From NCBI RefSeq assembly GCF_013401555.1, contig NZ_CP058552.1, positions 620,001 to 684,000 of the forward strand: 64,000 bases of DNA, given 5' to 3'. Positions within the stretch are counted from its first letter, which is position 1. Every line of letters starts with the position of its first letter. Made by a program: the position numbers and the translations under genes. This DNA is from Paenibacillus sp. E222 (GTDB taxonomy: Bacteria; Bacillota; Bacilli; Paenibacillales; Paenibacillaceae). Under the pieces are notes generated by a model. It searched no databases. It worked only from the letters and a program-made list of their open reading frames with translations, and was not told the origin of the DNA. Of this stretch, positions 1 through 8,290 are shown piece after piece.

Positions 1-354
1 CTCCGGCGGCAAGCCTTGCCCGGGCTGCGCCGCTTCATGCTGCGGCGCAAGATCCTCCTGAAGCACCGCGGGTGCTTCAGGCTGCGCAGGAGCAGCCGCC
101 GGCTTCGCTTCGGCGCTCTCCTGCGCGTGTCCGAGCACGTTGCCCAGCACACGTGCTCGCATGCCAGGCGGCGGTGCAACAGGTTCCGCCGCGAGTGGCA
201 GGAAGCCTGTTACTTCCTGCAATTCCCTCACCTCCTGGCGACAAGACTCACAATGGGCCAAATGCGCTTCAAATGCTGCCACTTCCTCCGCTTCGAGTCC
301 TCCCAGCACATACACCGGTGCCAGATCAGACCATTCCTCATGTCGTTCTATCAT
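1..354 (-). CDS. Anti-sigma factor, zinc-finger type (3' part cut off by the window)
   Basis: The visible 118 residues start MIERHEEWSDLAPVYVLGGL and carry an H-x3-C-x2-C motif (AHLAHCESC, about residues 34-42), the hallmark of ZAS/zf-HC2 anti-sigma domains that hold an ECF sigma factor inactive. After about residue 75 the chain becomes Ala/Pro/Glu-rich, as expected for a linker before a membrane or sensor domain that lies outside the window. The start codon overlaps the stop of the sigma gene in an ATGA arrangement, so the two are translationally coupled. The signal sensed cannot be told from here. Confidence 0.85.
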   Translation of the reverse strand, partial: MIERHEEWSDLAPVYVLGGLEAEEVAAFEAHLAHCESCRQEVRELQEVTGFLPLAAEPVAPPPGMRARVLGNVLGHAQESAEAKPAAAPAQPEAPAVLQEDLAPQHEAAQPGQGLPPE

Positions 355-947
355 GGATGTATGCCCTCCCTTCCCGCGTCCGGATGCATTTCAGCATCGG
401 CGAGCAGCTTCTGAAGCTGCCGCATCGCAAGCCTGACACGGCTCTTTACTGTACCCAGCGGAATCCCGAATCTGCTGGATACCTCTTGTTGGGTTAAACC
501 TGCATAATAGATCGATTCAATGACCTGTTGCTGGTCACCATTCAACTGGGACAGGGCTTCCTTGATTCGGACACCTTCCCACTTGCGCTCTATTTCTTCT
601 TCTGTATTTGTATGTTCATCGGCATAGGCCGCCAGTGTTTCGTTCTCCACTGAGGTTGTAGCTGCGCTTTTGGATTTTCGCCTCAGCATGTCCACTGCAA
701 TGTTGCGCGTTATGGCGAACATCCACGTGGTCAGCTTCCCCTGTGAGGCCTCATATCGTTCAGCATTGTTCCAAACCCGCAGGAATAATTCCTGGACAGT
801 CTCTTCTGCTGTCATTGGATCACCAACGATCCGATAAGCAAAAGAATACACCGCCCGCTCGTAGCGGTCATATAAAAGCTCCAGTGCAGAAGCATCTCGC
901 TCTGCAATCTGCCGCATCAACCTGCTGTCCTCTATTGATTCAGTCAT
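351..947 (-). CDS. ECF-family RNA polymerase sigma factor
   Basis: 198 residues. Region 2 is seen from the DRYERAVYSFAYRIVG stretch through TTWMFAITRNIAVDMLRRK, and region 4 has the HTH GLTQQEVSSRFGIPLGTVKS. It directs RNA polymerase to a stress or envelope regulon. It is followed with a 4-base overlap by its zinc-finger anti-sigma gene. A TATAAT box at 978-983 on the minus strand, about 30 nt before the ATG, is a plausible housekeeping promoter. The ribosome binding site is only a GGGG run. The exact ECF group is not assignable by eye. Confidence 0.92.
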   Translation of the reverse strand: MTESIEDSRLMRQIAERDASALELLYDRYERAVYSFAYRIVGDPMTAEETVQELFLRVWNNAERYEASQGKLTTWMFAITRNIAVDMLRRKSKSAATTSVENETLAAYADEHTNTEEEIERKWEGVRIKEALSQLNGDQQQVIESIYYAGLTQQEVSSRFGIPLGTVKSRVRLAMRQLQKLLADAEMHPDAGREGIHP

Positions 948-1081
948 GCGAGGGCCCCTTTCCGTGTCATCCCTCTTATTATAACCTACGCAGAATCATT
1001 TGAAGAGGATTACCTTATTGAAGAAAAACCTGAAGTGTTTTCGCAATTGTTTTCAAAAAAAAGCTTCTACCTTCCTTTTTA

Positions 1082-1110
1082 TTGCAAAAAATTACAGCCT
1101 GTGGTATACT
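1082..1110 (+). promoter_or_regulatory. SigA-type promoter for a candidate RNA gene
   Basis: TTGCAA (1082-1087) and TATACT (1105-1110) are separated by exactly 17 bp. The next well-formed terminator on this strand ends at about 1407, and no credible coding region with a ribosome binding site lies between them. Confidence 0.55.
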
Positions 1111-1116
1111 ATAAGA

Positions 1117-1407
1117 GTTGGTAATTAAACAACCTCATATGATTTTCTGTCTTCTTTAAACCCCGGAATATTTTCTTCATGCTGCGACCGCAGCGAATAT
1201 GCACATTAACCTATGAAGATTGAAGAACCTGAATCACAATAACCCGGTAGTACAGAGTTTCACAAGATGTTCCCATTCACACTGGCGCGGTCATCGGAGC
1301 CGCAAGGACAAAAGAGAGGTAGGGCTTTTGTTGTTTTGGATGTCACTTATTCTTGAGAAGATTGAAAACATAAACAAAGCACCCGGAATTGGGTTCCGGG
1401 TGTTTTT
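1117..1407 (+). ncRNA. Candidate structured small RNA, about 290 nt
   Basis: This stretch is bounded by a good promoter and an intrinsic terminator and has no supported ORF. Bases 1142-1157 (TTTTC..TCTTCTTT) can pair with 1354-1371 (GAGAAGA..GAAAA) as a long closing stem. Inside it, TCTTCAT pairs with ATGAAGA, and there is a GCTGCGACCGCAGC hairpin near 1180. A long closing stem with an open interior resembles 6S RNA (SsrS), but I cannot match a 6S consensus, so the identity is open. It could also be the leader of nothing now present. Confidence 0.4.
1379..1407 (+). terminator. Intrinsic terminator of the candidate RNA
   Basis: ACCCGGAA (1381-1388), five-base loop, TTCCGGGT (1394-1401), then GTTTTT. 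Confidence 0.75.
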
Positions 1408-1440
1408 CCATGTCCATTTTTAATAAATAGTGTCCAAACA

Positions 1441-1473
1441 GCCAAAAGGCACCGATACAATCTCGGTGCCTTT
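1441..1473 (-). terminator. Terminator after the His/Gly/Tyr-rich YjcZ-like gene
   Basis: Perfect 11-bp stem AAAGGCACCGA/TCGGTGCCTTT (1445-1455 with 1463-1473), 7-base loop, TTTT tail on the minus strand. Confidence 0.7.
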
Positions 1474-1522
1474 CAACGGAGTTGTATGGATCAACTCCCT
1501 AATACAGTTGCTGTTGCACAAT

Positions 1523-1828
1523 TTAGATAAACATTGTTTTGGAGATAATAACCAACAGGATGAACAGTACGAGAATCGTACCCATCGATCCCCAGCTTCC
1601 CCCGCCGTGTCCATAGGAAGTTCCACAACCTTGGTGGTAACCGTGCAGCATTGGCGCATGATTGGGATGATGAGCGTATCCGTAGCCATAGCCCGCTGGC
1701 ATTGTTCCACAACCATACCCGTACCCATGCATTTCATGACCTGTGTATCCATGCATGTGCTCATACCCTCCCACGTATCCGTATACGTGTCCCTGTCCGT
1801 TCGGTGAATTCGGTTTTACTTCGCTCAT
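1523..1828 (-). CDS. YjcZ-like small membrane protein with Gly/His/Tyr-rich N-terminal region
   Basis: 101 residues. The C-terminal 20 residues (GTILVLFILLVIISKTMFI) are the single hydrophobic segment typical of the YjcZ family of tiny sporulation-associated membrane peptides. Unlike ordinary YjcZ proteins of 25-40 residues, about 75 residues of Gly, His, Tyr and Met-rich low-complexity sequence precede it, with many GYG and H-x-H-like groups that could bind metal or pack in a spore coat (inference). The start is set by AAGGAGGAATGAACA just ahead of the ATG. It is followed by a terminator and neighbours two shorter paralogues on the same strand. Confidence 0.75.
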   Translation of the reverse strand: MSEVKPNSPNGQGHVYGYVGGYEHMHGYTGHEMHGYGYGCGTMPAGYGYGYAHHPNHAPMLHGYHQGCGTSYGHGGGSWGSMGTILVLFILLVIISKTMFI

Positions 1829-1952
1829 TGTTCATTCCTCCTTAACATTTGCCTACACCCCTAAGCTATGTATTATGCCTACCTCTGGACCGGGCTATGG
1901 CCCTACTTTGACAAAATAGGCGTTTTCACTATGGATATAGGCTTGTCCTTAA

Positions 1953-1988
1953 ACCAAAAAAAACCCCACCGGTTAAGGCGGAGTTCAA
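1953..1988 (-). terminator. Terminator after YjcZ-type gene
   Basis: On the minus strand ACTCCGCC pairs with GGTGGGGT (8 bp including G-U pairs) around a 6-base loop, followed by eight T residues. Confidence 0.65.
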
Positions 1989-1992
1989 CACA

Positions 1993-2097
1993 TTATACCC
2001 AGAAAGATTTAGTGATAATGACAAGGAGAATGAACAGAACCAAGATTGCACCAGTCGATGTCCAGCCGCCGTATCCTACGCCTCCAACTTCGCTCAT
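1993..2097 (-). CDS. YjcZ family sporulation-type peptide (34 aa)
   Basis: The peptide begins MSEVGGVGYGG and ends in the membrane segment GAILVLFILLVIITKSFWV. The Gly-rich head plus one hydrophobic helix is the YjcZ family pattern, known from spore-forming Bacillota. An AAAGGAGGG ribosome binding site sits ahead of the ATG, and a U-rich terminator follows the stop. It is a near copy of the next gene (shared STGAILVLFILLVII), so the pair arose by tandem duplication. Confidence 0.85.
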   Translation of the reverse strand: MSEVGGVGYGGWTSTGAILVLFILLVIITKSFWV

Positions 2098-2141
2098 GGG
2101 GAACCCTCCTTTACTAAAGTATTAGGGTCCAGATACTCTTA

Positions 2142-2258
2142 TTAGATCAGGAATGCTTTAGAGATGATGACCAACAGGATGAAGAGTACCAAAATGGCGC
2201 CAGTCGATGTCCATGCTCCGCCAACACCGTAACCTACTCCTCCAACTACTCCACTCAT
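2142..2258 (-). CDS. YjcZ family sporulation-type peptide (38 aa)
   Basis: The peptide begins MSGVVGGVGYGVGGAW and carries STGAILVLFILLVIISKAF as its membrane helix. AAAGGAGGG precedes the ATG at good spacing. It is the second of three consecutive YjcZ-type genes on this strand, about 45 bp upstream of the 34-residue paralogue. The function of this family is not established beyond association with sporulation. Confidence 0.85.
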   Translation of the reverse strand: MSGVVGGVGYGVGGAWTSTGAILVLFILLVIISKAFLI

Positions 2259-2390
2259 TGAAAACCCTCCTTTGATTTGAGGTACAGTTCACTATATGCA
2301 AAAATCACACGCTAGATCGGGCTCTGGTTAAATTTGGGCAGATCACTATGAAGGAAAGCAAAATGCCTTTTCCGCTGTTCCCATTGAATG

Positions 2391-2425
2391 CAAAAAACTG
2401 CAAGCCTCAGACAGAGACTTGCAGT
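2391..2425 (-). terminator. Terminator after the thiamine-binding-like gene
   Basis: ACTGCAAG pairs with CTTGCAGT (2418-2425 with 2397-2404) with an inner CTC/GAG extension, then a run of T on the minus strand. Confidence 0.7.
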
Positions 2426-2465
2426 ACATTGTATAAAGCCATTTTCCGTACGCTGCTGACTTCCG

Positions 2466-2792
2466 TTAGTTCGGCCGTGCCTGACGGGATGCCAGTTTCT
2501 CCTGAACCGATTGCAGCTTCTGCACACTGGAGGCATCCGGTTTGTCACGACGATCGTCAATCTTGACGGAGGTGGAGACACGCTGAGCTCCCGATAGAAA
2601 CGGAGCTTCATGCAGAGCCGCAATGGCTGTAAATACTTCATTGAGCGGGCCTTCGATAATGGTACTCATGGAGGTCAACTGATATGTAATGCCCCGCTGG
2701 TTTTCCAATACTTTCTGCATGTCTGCCACATAACTGCTCAAGCTGGTTGTCCCGGTGCCAATTGGAATTACGGTCACTTCTGCTATTGCCAT
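2466..2792 (-). CDS. MTH1187/YkoF-type thiamine-binding protein (DUF77)
   Basis: 108 residues starting MAIAEVTVIPIGTGTTSLSSYV and containing the ITYQLTSMSTIIEGPLNEVF stretch. This matches the small ferredoxin-like DUF77/MTH1187 proteins, which form oligomers and are reported to bind thiamine or related ligands. No catalytic residues are expected. GGAGGCGGAGCGAA precedes the ATG. It stands alone with its own terminator and no thiamine biosynthesis gene nearby, so the physiological ligand is not shown by context. The C-terminal 25 residues (RQARPN end) are polar and probably disordered. Confidence 0.8.
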   Translation of the reverse strand: MAIAEVTVIPIGTGTTSLSSYVADMQKVLENQRGITYQLTSMSTIIEGPLNEVFTAIAALHEAPFLSGAQRVSTSVKIDDRRDKPDASSVQKLQSVQEKLASRQARPN

Positions 2793-3017
2793 TTCGCTCC
2801 GCCTCCCTTGGGCCCCGCAAGTTACCGGTGCCGCTCATTTTTAGTCGATTTTTGCCTGTTTTTATTCTACCAGTTGAAGGAGGCATAATTCAAACTGACG
2901 TGATAACGTCATCTGATTTGACCAAAAATTTTTTTTGATAAATCTTCAAATCTTCCAGTCCTTTTCCTTTGCGGAATCCCAGCTTAAATGGTATACTCGG
3001 AATTACGTTTCACTGTG

Positions 3018-3049
3018 TTGACCCTGTTTACAAACACTATATGTTGGGT
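3018..3049 (+). promoter_or_regulatory. Candidate nrd promoter with NrdR-box-like site
   Basis: TTGACC (3018-3023) is followed at 16 bp by TATGTT (3040-3045). Overlapping the -10 is ACACTATATGTTGGGT (3034-3049), which resembles the NrdR box (ACACWATATATWGTGT) in its left half and centre. A clear second box at the usual spacing of about 31 bp is not visible, so repression by NrdR is only suggested. Confidence 0.4.
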
Positions 3050-3554
3050 TACAGTTAGAGAACAGCAACAAAATGTAGTAAAATTGAATTACCCCACTTC
3101 TATTAGTCATCTTCTGAAATCTCGCGAAAAACAGGATGAAATCACCTCCAAAGGCACGTCCCTGTAGGTGTAAATCGTTTTCTCGAAACAGACTTGACTC
3201 GGAGGTCAACGGGGCTATTTGGACTGCACCGGTATCCTCTATTTACAGGCGTGTCTGCTTATAGACAAAAGATTACATAAGCACCCTTTTCTGTCTCTTT
3301 ATGAACCTTTAAAGACAGCAAGGAACTCAGAACATCCATGGGCATTTTCAGCCAATAGGCAGAGAGAATGCTTTTTATGTGACCATGTTCTGTGTGCTGC
3401 TCCTATGTGCAAGATAAGGCAAGACTCGCGATCACCGCCGTTCAGTCCGCAATATGCAGCTATTTTCTTTATCTCACCGTAAGAAGACACTCAATTCTTT
3501 ATATAAAGAATTTCTCCAATTTATCTCTTAAACATGCGAAAGCGAGGAATATTC
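3050..3554 (+). other. Long 5' leader of nrdA without a credible gene
   Basis: About 500 nt separate the candidate promoter from the nrdA start. No ORF here has both a start and a ribosome binding site that convince. It holds a hairpin at 3291-3318 (CTGTCT..AGACAG) and a possible attenuator at 3342-3377. It lacks the B12-box and conserved core of a cobalamin riboswitch and T-box motifs. Confidence 0.4.
3342..3377 (+). terminator. Possible attenuator inside the nrdA leader
   Basis: GCATTTTC (3342-3349) pairs with GAGAATGC (3364-3371) with one G-U pair around a 14-base loop, then TTTTTA. Its position about 180 nt before nrdA suggests premature termination. Confidence 0.45.
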
Positions 3555-5888
3555 ATGCCACAAGTTGTGACCAAGCCGAACAACCGCCAGCTTGCCTTTG
3601 ATGATATGCGCATCTCGGTATATGCAGATCGTATTCTGGAAGGACTGGACATGCTCGACAAGGAACGTCTGGTACGCGGGGTAAACAGCAAGCTCCGTCG
3701 TGACGAAGTGACCGGAGACGAGATCAGCAACGCTTTTATGATGAGCGCGCTGGAACTGGTAACGAAGGAAGAGCCTAACTGGAAATTTGCAGCGGCACGC
3801 TCCCTGCTTACTTCCCTTTACAAGAAAGCGGCAACCAACCGCAGATACAAATCTTACCCAGAAGAGCCTTACGGTGCTTTCCACCCGCTTCTAGTGGATC
3901 TTGTGAAGAAAGGCATCTACCGCGAAGAACTGCTGGAATGTTACACCAAAGAGCAGATCGACGAACTTGCTGAATGCATCGACTACCGAAACGATCTGTT
4001 GTTCGACTACATCGGCTTGCTCACACTGGCAGAACGTTACCTGGCTCATGATTTTGACGGAAAAGTCATGGAGCTGCCTCAAGAGCGTTACATGGTTATC
4101 GCGATGTACCTGATGCATCAGGAGCCTGCTGAGAGACGTATGGATCTCGTTAAAGAAGCTTACTGGGCAATGAGCAACATGTACATGACGGCAGCTACAC
4201 CTACAATGTCCAATGCGGGCAAAAAGGTGGCTGGACAACTCTCCAGCTGTTTCATTGATACCGTGGATGATTCCCTTGAGGGCATCTTCGATTCCAACAC
4301 AGATGTAGCACGTCTCAGCAAAATGGGCGGCGGCATCGGCGTTTACCTCGGTAAAGTCAGAGCTCGCGGTTCGGACATCCGTGGTCACAAAAACACAAGT
4401 TCTGGCGTAATCCCTTGGATTCGTCAACTGAATAATACTGCGGTCAGCGTAGACCAGCTCGGAACACGTAAAGGTGCGATCGCCGTTTATCTGGACGTTT
4501 TCCACAAAGACATTCTGGCCTTCCTTGATCTGAAGCTGAACAATGGTGACGAGCGGATGCGTGCGCATGACGTATTCCACGGCATCTGCCTGCCTGACCT
4601 GTTCATGGAGCGAGTAGCGAGCCGCGGCGAATGGAGTCTGTTCTGCCCGCATGAAACGAAAAAAGTGATGGGCTGGAAAGACGAGAACGGTCGTCCACTC
4701 GGACTGGAAGATTTCTATGATGAGTCCGTAGGCGAAGGCGCGTTCCGTGAGAAATATGAAGAAGCGGTCAACCACCCGCTGTTGTCCCGGATCACGGTTC
4801 AGGCGATTGACATCATGAAACGTGTTATGAAATCCCAACTGGAAACCGGTACGCCTTACATGTTCTACCGGGATACGGTTAACCGTGCGAACCCGAACAG
4901 TGCACACGGCATGGTGTACTCTTCCAACCTTTGTACGGAAATCATGCAGAACCAATCTGCAACTGTTGTTGAAAAGGAAGAACTCGTAACCAAAGATGGA
5001 CAAACCCGCATCGTGATTTCCAAAGTGCCGGGCGACTTCGTAGTCTGCAACCTGAACTCCATTCACTTGGCACGTGCTGTACCTCATGATGTATTGGAGC
5101 GTCTGATACCGATTCAGGTTCGTATGCTGGACAACGTAATCGACATTAACAACATTGAAGTACTGCAAGCCCAATACACCAACAGTCAATACCGTGCGGT
5201 TGGTCTGGGAACATTCGGACTCCATCACCTACTTGCTCTTGAAGGCATTCGTTGGGAATCGGAAGAAGCAGTCACTTATAACGATAACTTGTATGAAAAA
5301 ATTAACTATTTGCTCGTAAAAGCCAGCATGGAGCTGTCCAAGGAAAAAGGACATTATCCGAAATTCCAAGGTTCCGATTGGCAAACGGGTAAATACTTCG
5401 ACCAACGGGATTACACGACTGGTGAACGCGTAGGTCAATTCGTTACAACTGAACAATGGAAAGAACTGCAAGCACAAGTACAGCAAAACGGTGTACGTAA
5501 CGCCTGGCTGTTCGCTATTGCACCAAATGGTTCAACATCCATCATTGCCGGTTCAACAGCCAGCATTGATCCGCTTTACGAACTGTTGTCTTATGAAGAG
5601 AAAACGACATATAAGATTGCCAACCCGGCACCTGACCTGTCCGAAAAAACGATCTGGTACTACAAAACAGCGTTCATGGTGGATCAACATGCTTCCATCA
5701 ATATGGCTGCCGCCCGTCAGCGTCACGTCGATCAGGGACAAAGTTTCAACTTGTATGTTCGTCCAGATATCAAAGCAACGGAATTCCTGGAACTGCATCT
5801 GCACGCCTGGAGAGCCGGCATTAAATCAACTTATTATGTCCGCAGTCGGGCATTGACTATTGAAGAATGCGATTCTTGCGCAAGCTAA
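3555..5888 (+). CDS. nrdA: Class I ribonucleoside-diphosphate reductase, catalytic (alpha) subunit
   Basis: 777 residues. It reduces ribonucleoside diphosphates to deoxy forms using a radical delivered by NrdB. The N-terminal ~90 residues resemble a degenerate ATP-cone. The catalytic cysteines are visible as C232 (LSSCFID), C460 with N458 and E462 (SNLCTEI) and C498 (VVCNLNS). The radical-relay tyrosines are Y760-Y761 (STYYVRS), and the mobile C-terminal redox pair is C772/C775 (ECDSCAS). I choose the ATG at 3555 because GAGGAA lies 6 nt before it; an ATG 21 bases upstream has no ribosome binding site. nrdB follows after a 208-bp gap with a terminator; no nrdI is present, which favours an NrdAB-type over an NrdEF-type enzyme. 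Confidence 0.95.
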   Translation: MPQVVTKPNNRQLAFDDMRISVYADRILEGLDMLDKERLVRGVNSKLRRDEVTGDEISNAFMMSALELVTKEEPNWKFAAARSLLTSLYKKAATNRRYKSYPEEPYGAFHPLLVDLVKKGIYREELLECYTKEQIDELAECIDYRNDLLFDYIGLLTLAERYLAHDFDGKVMELPQERYMVIAMYLMHQEPAERRMDLVKEAYWAMSNMYMTAATPTMSNAGKKVAGQLSSCFIDTVDDSLEGIFDSNTDVARLSKMGGGIGVYLGKVRARGSDIRGHKNTSSGVIPWIRQLNNTAVSVDQLGTRKGAIAVYLDVFHKDILAFLDLKLNNGDERMRAHDVFHGICLPDLFMERVASRGEWSLFCPHETKKVMGWKDENGRPLGLEDFYDESVGEGAFREKYEEAVNHPLLSRITVQAIDIMKRVMKSQLETGTPYMFYRDTVNRANPNSAHGMVYSSNLCTEIMQNQSATVVEKEELVTKDGQTRIVISKVPGDFVVCNLNSIHLARAVPHDVLERLIPIQVRMLDNVIDINNIEVLQAQYTNSQYRAVGLGTFGLHHLLALEGIRWESEEAVTYNDNLYEKINYLLVKASMELSKEKGHYPKFQGSDWQTGKYFDQRDYTTGERVGQFVTTEQWKELQAQVQQNGVRNAWLFAIAPNGSTSIIAGSTASIDPLYELLSYEEKTTYKIANPAPDLSEKTIWYYKTAFMVDQHASINMAAARQRHVDQGQSFNLYVRPDIKATEFLELHLHAWRAGIKSTYYVRSRALTIEECDSCAS

Positions 5889-5930
5889 TGTTTATCGTGA
5901 TGCTGAAAGCTCACTAGATCTACGATGACC

Positions 5931-5982
5931 ACCAGGGCATCCTGTTTTGATTGCAAAATGGCGTTGCCCTGGTACTTTTTTG
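5931..5982 (+). terminator. Terminator between nrdA and nrdB
   Basis: ACCAGGGCA (5931-5939) pairs with TGCCCTGGT (5965-5973), with an inner TTTTG/CAAAA stem, followed by ACTTTTTT. It would let most transcripts end after nrdA, so nrdB probably has partly separate expression. Confidence 0.8.
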
Positions 5983-6096
5983 CCCAAAACACGATCACAA
6001 CATCACGAGATGTTGATATAGATGCCACAACACAGCCCCTAATATATAAGTTGAAATAATATTACAGTGTAAATTCATTCAAGGAGTGAACGGATT

Positions 6097-7128
6097 ATGC
6101 AATTGCAGAAAATTTTCAATACCGAAGCGCCTAACCAGTCTACCCGTATCATTGAAGGGGAATGCTCAGGCATTCTGAACTGGAACGATATTCGTATGCC
6201 TCATATGTACAAACTATATAAAGTACTGCTGCTCAACCACTGGATCGCGGATGAAATTCCAATGTCCAAGGATGCTTCCCAATTTGCCCAATTGGACCCG
6301 GAAGAACAGCGTACATTCAAAGTCAATATCTCCCTGCTCGCTGTATTGGACTCCATGCAAACAATGTTTGTAGGTGACGTGAAACGTTATTTCACGGATT
6401 CCTCACTGGAAGCGATCTCGGCAATCATCGGACAACAGGAAGTTGTACACAACCAATCGTACTCTTACGTTCTGTCCTCCATCGTATCCGATCGGGAGCA
6501 AAAGGAAATTTTTGAATACTGGAAACATGATCCGGTGCTGCTTGACCGTAACCGGTTCATCGCGGACATCTACCAAACCTTCCGGGATAACCCGTCTCCA
6601 CAGACGTTCTTCCAGGCTATGGTAGCCGATCTGGTACTTGAAGGTATTTTCTTCTATAGTACATTTGCCTTCTTCTACAACCTGGCCCGTGACCAGAAGA
6701 TGATGGCAACCAGCCAAATGATCTCTTATATTCAGCGTGACGAGAACCAACACTGCTACTTCTTCGCTGAAGTGTACAAACAGCTGTTGGTAGACTTCCC
6801 TGAACTGAACACACCAGAGAACATGGACTATGTGTACAAAACGATTAACCGTGCCGTTGAACTCGAAACCAACTGGGCGCACTACACACTCAGCAATGTA
6901 CGCGGAATTGACCTGAATGAGTTGGAAGACTACATCAAGTACATCGCTAACAAACGTCTGCGTCTGATGGGTATGGAAAAAGCTTATGAAGGCGTGGATG
7001 TGAACTGCATGCCTTGGATCAAACCATTCTCCGACGAAGCGCTGAATGCGACGAAAACAGACTTCTTCGAAGCCAAATCCCGTAACTACGGCAAAGTCGG
7101 CGACGATAACGGATTTGACGATCTGTAA
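6097..7128 (+). CDS. nrdB: Class I ribonucleotide reductase, radical-generating (beta) subunit
   Basis: 343 residues, ferritin-like fold. The diiron ligands can be read as D85, E115, H118, E182, E216 and H219, and Y122 (H-N-Q-S-Y after H118) is the radical tyrosine, so this is a tyrosyl-radical enzyme rather than the Phe-type class Ic. The acidic C-terminus GFDDL is the tail that docks on NrdA. AAGGAGTGA precedes the ATG. A terminator separates it from nrdA, and an AACATC/GATGTT dyad (5999-6014) lies in the gap. Confidence 0.95.
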   Translation: MQLQKIFNTEAPNQSTRIIEGECSGILNWNDIRMPHMYKLYKVLLLNHWIADEIPMSKDASQFAQLDPEEQRTFKVNISLLAVLDSMQTMFVGDVKRYFTDSSLEAISAIIGQQEVVHNQSYSYVLSSIVSDREQKEIFEYWKHDPVLLDRNRFIADIYQTFRDNPSPQTFFQAMVADLVLEGIFFYSTFAFFYNLARDQKMMATSQMISYIQRDENQHCYFFAEVYKQLLVDFPELNTPENMDYVYKTINRAVELETNWAHYTLSNVRGIDLNELEDYIKYIANKRLRLMGMEKAYEGVDVNCMPWIKPFSDEALNATKTDFFEAKSRNYGKVGDDNGFDDL

Positions 7129-7174
7129 ACCCAGCTAATTGCATTCTTCAATCATTCATAATTATTACATTAAA

Positions 7175-7230
7175 GCACTCCTTGTTAGTAGAAAGCCATC
7201 GTGGTTGTCTACAAGCAGGAGTGTTTTTTT
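7175..7230 (+). terminator. Terminator after nrdB
   Basis: CACTCCT..AGGAGTG stem extended by AGTAGA/TCTACA, followed by seven T residues. Confidence 0.85.
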
Positions 7231-7294
7231 ATCTCTGAACCTTGTAAAATAGTTGGAAGAGATTCTCATCCCCTACTGAAATGAGGCCTACGTA

Positions 7295-8269
7295 ATGCAA
7301 AGTGAACTGTTGGAACAACTCCAATCGTGGCATGAGCAGGATGAATTTGGACGTATCATTGAACGTATTGAAGCTATACCGGAAACGGAACGAGACTATA
7401 ATCTCATCGGCCAGCTCGCCAGAGCTTATAATAATACAGGGCGTTATCGCGAAGCTGTCGAGCAATTGCTTTCTGTTCATCAACAAGGGGCATCTGACCC
7501 GCTCTGGCAATATCGCTTGGGTTACGCGTACTGTTATATCGCCAACTATGAACAAGCACTTTTGGCTTTTGAGAGAGCGGACGAACTCATGCCGCACGAT
7601 GAATCTACCTTGGAATTCCTTCGTCAGATTCGTCCCGAAGCGGACAAGATGCGTCGAGATCGCCAGCGTCATGAAGAGGAGCTTGCCGCATTCAAGCAGA
7701 GCGGTATACAGAACCATCTAAGAGCCGCTTCAGGGACTTATGATCCTGCAACGTTCTGGGTACAGAGCGATTATGCGCAGGACAATCATGTATCAGACCC
7801 ATTTGACGAAGAAGAAATTGTGTCTATTGAGCAAGAACTAGGTTACAAGCTGCCCGCATCCTATATTCAACTGATGAATACGCAGAACGGCGGTATACCT
7901 GCGCTCACTGTATTTCCCACCAAAGAAGCAACTTCATGGGCTGAGGATCACATCGCCATTTCAAGCCTTATGGGAATCGGACACGATAAAATATACGCAC
8001 TCGCTGGTGAGCTGGGAAGTCGGTTCATGATCGAAGATTGGGGATACCCCGATCTGGGGATTGTGATCTGTGATTGTCCATCCGCTGGTCATGATGTCGT
8101 TATGCTGGATTATCGCTTCTGTGGTCCTGAAGGTGAACCCTGTGTAGTTCATGTGGATCAGGAAAATGATTATGAGATTACATATCTTGCGCCGAATTTT
8201 GAAGCTTTCATCCGTGGATTGGTCGATGAGGATACGTATGACCTGTCTGACGAAGAGAATGAGGACTAA
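7295..8269 (+). CDS. TPR-repeat protein with C-terminal SMI1/KNR4 (SUKH) domain
   Basis: 324 residues. About residues 1-120 form tetratricopeptide-like helices (YNNTGRYREAVEQL, YCYIANYEQALLAFERADEL). From about residue 165 comes a SUKH domain, recognised by FDEEEIVSIEQELGYKLPAS and YIQLMNTQNGG. SUKH proteins include immunity proteins of contact-dependent toxins and general scaffolds, but no toxin gene is nearby, so a housekeeping or stress role is as likely. Only a weak ribosome binding site is seen. It is 21 bp upstream of the next gene and probably cotranscribed with it. The tail (DEENED) is acidic. Confidence 0.75.
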   Translation: MQSELLEQLQSWHEQDEFGRIIERIEAIPETERDYNLIGQLARAYNNTGRYREAVEQLLSVHQQGASDPLWQYRLGYAYCYIANYEQALLAFERADELMPHDESTLEFLRQIRPEADKMRRDRQRHEEELAAFKQSGIQNHLRAASGTYDPATFWVQSDYAQDNHVSDPFDEEEIVSIEQELGYKLPASYIQLMNTQNGGIPALTVFPTKEATSWAEDHIAISSLMGIGHDKIYALAGELGSRFMIEDWGYPDLGIVICDCPSAGHDVVMLDYRFCGPEGEPCVVHVDQENDYEITYLAPNFEAFIRGLVDEDTYDLSDEENED

Positions 8270-8290
8270 AATCCAGGAGGGTCCGACCAT

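Noticed and set aside
3050..3554. Cobalamin riboswitch in the nrdA leader
   Set aside because: Known to control some class I RNR genes, but neither the B12 box nor the conserved core is present.
3891..5228. 445-codon minus-strand frame
   Set aside because: It lies wholly antisense to nrdA, whose catalytic motifs are all intact, and has no ribosome binding site.
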